Positions 8,917 to 13,220 of a stretch of DNA of 13,220 nt are shown here, in pieces (the first letter of the stretch is position 1; every line of letters starts with the position of its first letter). Under the pieces are notes generated by a model that ran no database searches, was not told where the DNA came from, and saw only the letters and a list, made by a program, of their open reading frames with translations. The position numbers and the translations under genes are program-made. Source of the DNA: Firmicutes bacterium UBA995 (lineage in GTDB: Bacteria > Bacillota > Sulfobacillia > UBA995); contig DBBB01000115.1 in NCBI GenBank assembly GCA_002291985.1, forward strand, positions 1 through 13,220, given 5' to 3'.

Positions 8917-8932
8917 TGTCTTGAGCAAGACA
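8917..8932. other. 16-bp perfect palindrome upstream of the FBP aldolase/phosphatase gene
   Basis: TGTCTTG (8917-8923) and CAAGACA (8926-8932) are exact inverted complements separated by AG. It lies 20 nt after the BioD-like gene and 110 nt before the FBP aldolase/phosphatase start. There is no T-run, so it is not a terminator. The symmetry and size fit an operator for a dimeric regulator, but no clear promoter hexamers flank it. Confidence 0.4.
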
Positions 8933-9041
8933 CATGCCGCAAGGAGCAGGCACGCGATATCGTGGAGGGCGAACAAGGAAGGCGCATGGCGGCCGGAGAA
9001 CTGCCTGTTCGGCCAAAGCGGCCCGGGGAGGGATGGGGGTC

Positions 9042-10136
9042 TTGGGGGATAAACTGACGCTGTCGGTGATCAAGGCCGATATCGGGGGTTTCGTTGGGCA
9101 CTGCTCGGTTCATCCTGCGCTTACCGACGAGGCGCAGCGGTACCTTGCCGGCTCCAACCTGCTGGAAGACTTCCGGGTTGCGGCGGTGGGCGATGACTTG
9201 AACCTGATCATGACCCATCGGCACGGGGTCGATCACGCGCCCGTCCATCGCCTGGCGTGGGATGTGTTCATCTCCTGTACGGGGATTGCCCGGGAGAAGA
9301 AGCTATATGGGGCAGGACAGGACCTGCTAAGCGACGCCTTTTCCGGCAATGTCCGGGGGATGGGACCGGGCGTGGCGGAGATGGAGTTCGAGGAGCGGGA
9401 AAGCGAGCCGGTCATAGTCTTCATGGCCGACAAGACTTCCCCGGGAGCATGGAACTACCCACTTTACAAGATGTTCGGCGATCCCTTCAACACCGCCGGC
9501 CTGGTCATCGACCCGAAACTTCACGATGGGTTTCGGTTTGAAGTGCAGGATTTCGTGGAGCAGAAGCTGGTCGATTTCGACCTGCCGGAGGACACGTACG
9601 ACTTGCTGGTATTCATCGGCGCCCCCGGACGTTTTGCGGTAAGGTCGGTGTGCTCGCGGCAGACAGGTCTCATCGCTGCGGTATCCTCTACCCAGAAGCT
9701 CAACCTGCTGGCAGGCAGATATGTAGGCAAGGACGACCCGGTGTGCATCGTTCGCTGCCAGAACGGATTTCCTGCCGTGGGGGAAGCCCTGGAGCCGTTC
9801 GCCACGCCCCACCTGGTATCGGGGTGGATGCGGGGTTCACACTGGGGTCCGCTGATGCCGGTGAGCCAGGCGGATGCACGACCGACCCGCTTCGACGGCC
9901 CGCCCCGGGTGGTCGCCCTCGGCTTTCAGCTCTGCCGGGGCAAGCTGGTCGGCCCCCAGGACTTCTTCAGTGATATCTCTTATGATCGGGCACGCCAGAT
10001 GGCCGGGACCATTGCCGATTACATGCGGCAACTCGGTCCCTTCGAGCCTCACCGACTCGATCTCGACCAGATGGAGTATACTACCCTTCCCCAGGTAGTC
10101 CAGAAACTGCAGGGTCGCTTCCGGGCGATCTCCTGA
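9042..10136 (+). CDS. fbp: Fructose-1,6-bisphosphate aldolase/phosphatase (bifunctional, class V)
   Basis: One cytosolic enzyme catalysing both final steps from triose phosphates to fructose 6-phosphate, found in archaea and deep-branching thermophilic bacteria. The 364-residue product begins GDKLTLSVIKADIGGFVGH and shows the metal-site region VGDDLNLIMTH. It continues with AGQDLLSDAFSGNVRGMGPG, FMADKTSPGAWNYPLYKMF, DPFNTAGLVIDP, AGRYVGKDDPV, HLVSGWMRGSHWGPLMPVS and EYTTLPQVVQKLQ. Tyr227 and Lys230 in YVGK match the Schiff-base Tyr229/Lys232 of the Sulfolobus enzyme. I chose TTG 9042 because GGAGGG at 9027-9032 is well spaced and the protein then begins like its family. ATG 9033 lies too close to that site, and ATG 8934 would add 36 unconserved residues. 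It marks a gluconeogenic metabolism and would use carbon supplied through acetyl-CoA. Confidence 0.95.
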   Translation: MGDKLTLSVIKADIGGFVGHCSVHPALTDEAQRYLAGSNLLEDFRVAAVGDDLNLIMTHRHGVDHAPVHRLAWDVFISCTGIAREKKLYGAGQDLLSDAFSGNVRGMGPGVAEMEFEERESEPVIVFMADKTSPGAWNYPLYKMFGDPFNTAGLVIDPKLHDGFRFEVQDFVEQKLVDFDLPEDTYDLLVFIGAPGRFAVRSVCSRQTGLIAAVSSTQKLNLLAGRYVGKDDPVCIVRCQNGFPAVGEALEPFATPHLVSGWMRGSHWGPLMPVSQADARPTRFDGPPRVVALGFQLCRGKLVGPQDFFSDISYDRARQMAGTIADYMRQLGPFEPHRLDLDQMEYTTLPQVVQKLQGRFRAIS

Positions 10137-10214
10137 CGGTGAAGGCGGGCGAGTCGAGCATTCCGGCGGTACGCCGGCACGATGATGGGCAAACACGGGA
10201 GAGGAGGATGGTCC

Positions 10215-10433
10215 TTGAAAGAGGATGTCATCAAGGCCCTGGAAGGGATTCGGCCCCACCTGCAGCGGGATGGCGGCGATGTCGAGCTGGTAGCCATCGA
10301 GGGCGACGTGGTCAAGGTCAGGCTGAAAGGTGCTTGCGGGGGTTGTCCCATGTCCCAGATGACTCTGAAGAACGGCATCGAGCGCCACGTCAAGGCACAG
10401 GTGAAGGGAGTCCGCTCGGTCGAAGCGGTGTGA
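10215..10433 (+). CDS. NifU C-terminal domain (Nfu-type) Fe-S cluster scaffold
   Basis: A 72-residue stand-alone Nfu domain that carries Fe-S clusters to client proteins. It has the family pattern from the start (EDVIKALEGIRPHLQRDGGDVELV), then VRLKGACGGCPMSQMTLKNG with the CxxC cluster ligands Cys41 and Cys44, and ends at VKGVRSVEAV. The length is that of a minimal Nfu protein. TTG 10215 is set by GAGGAGG at 10201-10207 with a 7-nt spacer; an in-frame ATG at 10182 would add eleven unconserved residues. It follows the FBP aldolase/phosphatase by 78 nt and is closed by a strong terminator. Likely clients are not evident; the DppD-type ATPase in this window has cluster-like cysteines but no demonstrated link. 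Confidence 0.93.
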   Translation: MKEDVIKALEGIRPHLQRDGGDVELVAIEGDVVKVRLKGACGGCPMSQMTLKNGIERHVKAQVKGVRSVEAV

Positions 10434-10460
10434 GCAGGGCTTAGCTGCCGAGCCGGACGA

Positions 10461-10504
10461 GGGGGCGACGACCCGGCCCGCCAAGCCGGGTCGTCGCCCC
10501 CTTT
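10461..10504 (+). terminator. Intrinsic terminator after the Nfu gene
   Basis: Bases 10461-10477 and 10485-10501 are perfect inverted complements (17 bp, all matched) around a 7-nt loop, followed by TTT at 10502-10504. The stem starts 28 nt after the Nfu stop. The T-run is short, but the stem is very stable. It separates the carbon/Fe-S genes from the GGDEF-PPC unit. Confidence 0.88.
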
Positions 10505-10629
10505 CCTGGGGGGCGGCCTTGCCCGACCCGGGCAGGCATGTAGCTGATTAGCAGGATTGACGGATGATCTGACGAAATGCAACGCAACACAGGCCGGCCG
10601 ACAGGCTTTGGCAAGAGTCGACGAGGGCG

Positions 10630-11562
10630 GTGAGGGAGCTGTCCGAGTGTCCGGTGCGGATACTGATGATCTGCGAGCAACCAGACGTGGTGATGGGGAT
10701 CTCCGCGATGCTCCCCTCCCCCGGCTACCAGGTTACCGCCGGTCCGACGCCCGAAACCGTGCCGTCAGACCTGCCGCACATCATCCTCCTGGATGTGAAT
10801 GGCGTGCCTGCCCGCCCGGAGCGAGCGTTGGGGCCGCTATGGGAGTCTGTGGCCACCTGGGACGTGCCTCTGCTCCTCCTGACCGCTCGGGAAAGCGTTG
10901 ACCGCTGGCTGTCGCGACTCGAGGAAGGACTTGTCGATTACCTGGCATGGCCTTTCAGCCCCGGCGAACTGGCGGCTCGCATCCGGCTGGTCCGGCGGAC
11001 CAAGGGCATGTTCGACGAGGCCAGGAAGACCCACCGGCGGCTGGAAGAGCTATCGATCACCGACTCGCTGACCGGCCTGTACAACGGGTGGTACCTGCAG
11101 CGCCGTTGCCGGGAAGAGGTCGCGCGCGCCAAGCGCTATCAGCATCCGATCTCCTGTGTCATGATCGATGTCGACCACTTCAAGCGGATCAACGACACGC
11201 ACGGGCACCCCGGAGGGAACGTCGTCCTGGCCGAACTCGGCAGACTGCTCAAGAACATCCTTCGGGCTTCCGACATCGCCGGTCGCTACGGGGGAGAGGA
11301 ATTCCTCCTCATCTTGCCGGAGACCGATGGACCGGACGCCATGCTCCTTGCCGAACGGTTGCGCAGGACGGTCGAGCAACACGAGTTCATTCTGGGCGAC
11401 CTGCCCCTCACCGTCACCGTCAGCGTGGGCGTGGCGACTTTCCCCGACCGGGGCATAAGCGGCCACGAGTCGCTGGTACGCGAGGCCGATCAGGCGATGT
11501 ACCAGGCCAAGATGTGCGGGCGTAACCGGGTGGCAGGCTGCCGGGGAGGGGAACTGCAGTGA
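10630..11562 (+). CDS. GGDEF protein with degenerate receiver domain (putative diguanylate cyclase)
   Basis: A 310-residue cytosolic protein. Residues 9-122 form a response-regulator receiver-like domain: Asp55 (IILLDVNG) and Thr85 (LLLLTAR) are present, but the conserved Lys before Pro-Phe is Trp107 (DYLAWPF) and the N-terminal acidic pair is reduced to Glu16. A linker helix leads to a GGDEF domain (from DSLTGLYNGWYL at 145) with Asp180, FKRIND (Asn188), active site GGEEF (221-225) and the product-inhibition I-site RASD (212-215). The catalytic loop is intact, so it should make a cyclic dinucleotide. At residue 197 in GHPGGN, however, Asn replaces the usual guanine-contacting Asp. GTG 10630 has only a weak GAGGG site close by, and no convincing promoter is seen in the 10505-10629 gap. 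Its stop overlaps the next gene. Confidence 0.9.
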   Translation: MRELSECPVRILMICEQPDVVMGISAMLPSPGYQVTAGPTPETVPSDLPHIILLDVNGVPARPERALGPLWESVATWDVPLLLLTARESVDRWLSRLEEGLVDYLAWPFSPGELAARIRLVRRTKGMFDEARKTHRRLEELSITDSLTGLYNGWYLQRRCREEVARAKRYQHPISCVMIDVDHFKRINDTHGHPGGNVVLAELGRLLKNILRASDIAGRYGGEEFLLILPETDGPDAMLLAERLRRTVEQHEFILGDLPLTVTVSVGVATFPDRGISGHESLVREADQAMYQAKMCGRNRVAGCRGGELQ

Positions 11563-11990
11563 CGCTGTCGCGCCGCACGGGCAGGGTAGTTGAGGGCAAG
11601 CTGCCGGAAGGTGTGGACCTCCAGTCTTTCCTGGAAGATGCCGCGGTCCGCGGAGGGTTTCGCCGGGCTACCGTGCTGGCCCTGGGGGCGGTGAAGGGGG
11701 CCGTTTTCGCCTTCTTTGAACAGGGTAATCGCCGATATGTCCCACTGGTCCGGGATGAGGAACTCGAGTTGCTCAATCTCACGGGACTGATCGGCGATGA
11801 GGGCGCGGGTCCGGCCCTGCACGCCCACGTGACCTTCGGCGACGCCGAGGGACGGGCGTTCGGCGGCCACCTGCTGCCGGGCACGGTGGTGTTCGGCGGC
11901 GGTTACTGGATCGAGGAACTGCAGGCATGGGCGGCGGGCGATTGCCCGTGCGGCCCGACGCCACCCGCCGCCACCGGACGGAGCGGGTAG
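11559..11990 (+). CDS. PPC/DUF296 domain protein
   Basis: A 143-residue protein with a single PPC (DUF296) domain, the fold found C-terminal to AT-hooks in plant proteins and alone in many bacteria and archaea. Visible features are GFRRATVLALGAVKGAVFAFF, RRYVPLVRDEELELLNLTGLIG, then LHAHVTFGD and FGGHLLPG. The metal-site histidines are His88, His90 and His104. After the domain a Pro/Gly-rich tail (CPCGPTPPAATGRSG) is unlike the family and may be disordered. GTG 11559 overlaps the GGDEF stop (GTGA), with GGGGAGGGG at 11543-11551, so translation is coupled. Prokaryotic PPC proteins form trimers; their function is unknown. A role in sensing or acting on the product of the upstream cyclase is speculation. 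Confidence 0.88.
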   Translation: MTLSRRTGRVVEGKLPEGVDLQSFLEDAAVRGGFRRATVLALGAVKGAVFAFFEQGNRRYVPLVRDEELELLNLTGLIGDEGAGPALHAHVTFGDAEGRAFGGHLLPGTVVFGGGYWIEELQAWAAGDCPCGPTPPAATGRSG

Positions 11991-12117
11991 GCGGAACCAC
12001 AACCCCCGCCTGCCTGGCGGCCGACTACTCCCCGGCCCTGGAGAGCCTGCTCGTGCTGGATCAGGACCCTCCTGCTCCACGGGCTTGCCAGCCCGGCCTC
12101 CCCCGGTAGCCCTGCTT

Positions 12118-12138
12118 TCCGGGAGATGTTCGACTCCC
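12118..12138 (+). repeat. Repeated hairpin motif, copy 1
   Basis: TCCGGGAGATGTTC (12118-12131) recurs exactly at 12216-12229. In this copy GGGAG (12121-12125) can pair with CTCCC (12134-12138) around an 8-nt loop. The spacing from copy to copy is 98 bp. It may be a pair of operators or RNA hairpins. Confidence 0.5.
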
Positions 12139-12215
12139 AGGCGCCGCTCGCGGCCGTCAACTTTGCGCCCAGTGAGTACCTGTCGGTCCCGATCGAGTTC
12201 ATGACGTCCACCGTA

Positions 12216-12236
12216 TCCGGGAGATGTTCACCTCCC
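12216..12236 (+). repeat. Repeated hairpin motif, copy 2
   Basis: This is the second exact copy of the 14-bp sequence, again followed by a CTCCC that pairs with GGGAG around an 8-nt loop. The loop sequence differs only in its last two bases from copy 1. It ends 152 nt before the -35 box of the iron-transport promoter. Confidence 0.5.
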
Positions 12237-12365
12237 CATCAAAATCCGCGTTTGCCTCCTGTCGGCCGCCATCACTCACTGCCGGGACCACGGTCAGGGA
12301 AGCGAGTAACGCGCAAAGAAATGGCTTCGCCGGGAAATCACCGTGTCAACTCACACAAGAAAGTT

Positions 12366-12385
12366 GCCGAACGGGGCCGAACGGG
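12366..12385. repeat. 10-bp tandem repeat directly upstream of the -35 box
   Basis: GCCGAACGGG occurs twice in a row (12366-12375 and 12376-12385), ending three bases before the -35 hexamer. A 10-bp period places both copies on the same face of the helix. It could be an activator site or a simple duplication. Confidence 0.55.
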
Positions 12386-12388
12386 GAC

Positions 12389-12417
12389 TTGACAGTGAGT
12401 ATTATTATCATTACAAT
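12389..12417 (+). promoter_or_regulatory. Near-consensus sigma-A-type promoter of the iron-binding protein gene
   Basis: TTGACA at 12389-12394 is a perfect -35. TACAAT at 12412-12417 matches five of six bases of the -10 consensus, and the spacer is exactly 17 nt. Transcription should start near 12424, giving a leader of about 30 nt before ATG 12455. Such a strong promoter is normally held down by a repressor, which fits the Fur-like box inside it. Confidence 0.85.
12396..12410 (+). promoter_or_regulatory. Fur-like operator box
   Basis: The 15 bases TGAGTATTATTATCA match the 7-1-7 Fur half-site consensus TGATAATnATTATCA at 12 of 14 defined positions. The box lies wholly between the -35 and -10 hexamers, and the gene it controls encodes an iron(III)-binding protein. 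Binding of iron-loaded Fur there would block RNA polymerase. It is an AT-rich island in GC-rich sequence. Another Fur-family regulator could be the true partner. Confidence 0.78.
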
Positions 12418-12454
12418 GTTCCCCGTAGGCACACTCCATGGGAGGGGTATGACG

Positions 12455-13220
12455 ATGCGAGGCGGCAAGGCAGGCCTGGCAATTGGGCTGGTGGTGGCGT
12501 TGTTGGCAGGAGCGGGGCTGACGTATGGTTTCTTGGCGTTGGCCGGCGAACGGGAGCCGAAGCCTGCCGCGGATGGGGCGGGCGTGGTGAACGTTTACAG
12601 TTCCCGCCATTACGGCGTCGAACTGGTATTCGAGGAATTCACCCGGGAGACGGGAATCCGCGTGCGCTTCACCAGCGGACCGGATGCGGTGCTGCGCGAG
12701 CGCATCCGCGCTGAGGGGAGGCATACGCCCGCCGACGTGTTCATCGCCGTAGACGCCGGCAACTTGTGGCTGGCTGCGGAGGCCGGGTTGCTGCAACCGG
12801 TAGAAAGCCCCATCCTCATCGCCAACATCCCCGAGCGCCTGCGCGATCGCGGCAACCGATGGTTCGGTCTGACCAAGCGAGTGCGCACGATAATGTACCA
12901 TCCCGGTCGCGTCAATCCTACGGAACTGTCGACCTATGAAGATCTTGCGGACCCGCGCTGGCGGGGGCGGATAGTCTTGCGGCCGGCGACCCACTCTTAC
13001 ACCCAGTCGCTGGTGGCAAGCTTGATAGCCACTCACGGCGAGGCCCGGGCTGAAGAGATAGTCCGGGGATGGGTGGCCAACCAACCTCAGCTCATCGACA
13101 GTGATACCCGGATCCTCGAAACCCTGGCGGCTGGGGCGGGCGATGTGGCGCTCACCAACCACTACTACCTCGGGCGCCTGCTCGAGGCTAATCCCGCGTT
13201 CCCCATCAAATTGTTCTGGG
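12455..13220 (+). CDS. Iron(III) ABC transporter substrate-binding protein, FutA/FbpA type (3' end beyond window)
   Basis: This is the N-terminal 255 residues of a periplasmic-type ferric-iron-binding protein; the gene runs off the right edge with no stop. It has a hydrophobic N-terminal segment (about 6-31) and then the family signatures VVNVYSSRHYGVELVFEEFT (Tyr48, His52, Tyr53), ADVFIAVDAGNLWLAAEAGLLQPV, LSTYEDLADPRWRGRIVLRP, TQSLVASLIATHGE and LTNHYYLGRLLE. Tyr237 and Tyr238 in that last motif correspond to the paired Fe(III)-ligand tyrosines. No lipobox Cys is seen, so it may be held by an uncleaved N-terminal helix. ATG 12455 is chosen because GGAGGGG at 12441-12447 is 7 nt upstream; ATG 12449 is only 1 nt from it. 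The permease and ATPase genes are expected just beyond the window. Confidence 0.92.
   Translation, partial: MRGGKAGLAIGLVVALLAGAGLTYGFLALAGEREPKPAADGAGVVNVYSSRHYGVELVFEEFTRETGIRVRFTSGPDAVLRERIRAEGRHTPADVFIAVDAGNLWLAAEAGLLQPVESPILIANIPERLRDRGNRWFGLTKRVRTIMYHPGRVNPTELSTYEDLADPRWRGRIVLRPATHSYTQSLVASLIATHGEARAEEIVRGWVANQPQLIDSDTRILETLAAGAGDVALTNHYYLGRLLEANPAFPIKLFW

Larger units (their letters stand above)
11991..12388. other. Gene-free region between the PPC gene and the iron-uptake promoter
   Basis: About 400 nt with no credible gene. Small frames on both strands here (for example 12126-12392 + and 11903-12211 -) have no recognisable motif and no good ribosome site. It holds a short hairpin at 12080-12095 (CGGGCT/AGCCCG, 4-nt loop, no T-run), two copies of a 14-bp direct repeat, and a 10-bp tandem repeat at its right end. 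Bases 12230-12365 show nothing I recognise. Confidence 0.6.

Noticed and set aside
8934..9041. An N-terminal extension of the FBP aldolase/phosphatase from ATG 8934
   Set aside because: The added 36 residues are Arg/Gly-rich and unlike the family, and the GGAGGG site at 9027-9032 supports TTG 9042.
10139..10444. A 101-codon + frame overlapping the Nfu gene
   Set aside because: The overlapping frame encodes a textbook Nfu domain with CxxC and a strong ribosome site; this frame has neither.
10557..10562. TTGACG as a -35 box for the GGDEF gene
   Set aside because: No acceptable -10 sequence lies 16-18 nt downstream.
12126..12392. An 88-codon + frame in the gene-free region, and the - frame 11903-12211
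   Set aside because: Neither has a recognisable motif or a good ribosome site; the + frame runs through the tandem repeat and into the -35 box of the iron promoter.
12338..13162. A 274-codon open frame on the - strand
   Set aside because: It is the antisense shadow of the iron-binding protein gene, whose + strand translation has clear family motifs, a promoter and a ribosome site.

Overview
The window is GC-rich, and every gene I can support lies on the + strand. There are 14 protein-coding units: 13 with both ends inside the window, one of which is an internally deleted remnant, and one cut off by the right edge. The gene content points to a high-GC, probably thermophilic, deep-branching Bacillota (Clostridia- or Limnochordia-like). 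Evidence for this is strong GGAGG-type ribosome sites with many GTG and TTG starts, a PcrB prenyltransferase, a bifunctional FBP aldolase/phosphatase, an ADP-forming acyl-CoA synthetase paired with a BioD/DRTGG protein, and DUF3006 beside a ComEC-like hydrolase. This is inference; I cannot name a genus, and another high-GC thermophilic phylum is not excluded.

Layout. (1) 34-1985: an exported ComEC-like metallo-beta-lactamase hydrolase, a DUF3006 protein and the nucleotidase SurE, closely packed. (2) 2265-4280: two peptide-type ABC ATPases (DppD/OppD and DppF/OppF), with no permease or binding protein beside them. (3) 4471-5637: a clear sigma-A-like promoter, then pcrB (prenylglyceryl-phosphate synthase), overlapping a diacylglycerol-kinase-type gene that has lost its middle and its C-terminus. 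(4) 5671-10136: a central-carbon group of a fused ADP-forming acyl-CoA synthetase, a BioD-like/DRTGG P-loop protein and FBP aldolase/phosphatase, compatible with acetate/acetyl-CoA interconversion feeding gluconeogenesis. (5) 10215-10504: a NifU C-terminal-type Fe-S scaffold and a perfect 17-bp terminator stem. (6) 10630-11990: a GGDEF protein with a degenerate receiver domain, translationally overlapping a PPC/DUF296 protein. (7) 11991-12454: a gene-free stretch with a repeated hairpin motif, a 10-bp tandem repeat and a near-consensus promoter with a Fur-like box between -35 and -10. (8) 12455-end: the iron(III)-binding protein of a FutA/FbpA-type ABC transporter, which that promoter would drive.

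Most noteworthy observations: the GGDEF domain has Asn where the guanine-contacting Asp is normally found, the same position that is changed in cGAMP-making Hypr GGDEF enzymes, and it is coupled to a PPC/DUF296 protein of unknown role. The lipid kinase has an in-frame internal deletion. The iron-uptake promoter is built in textbook fashion. No complete, clearly new defence or mobile system is visible.
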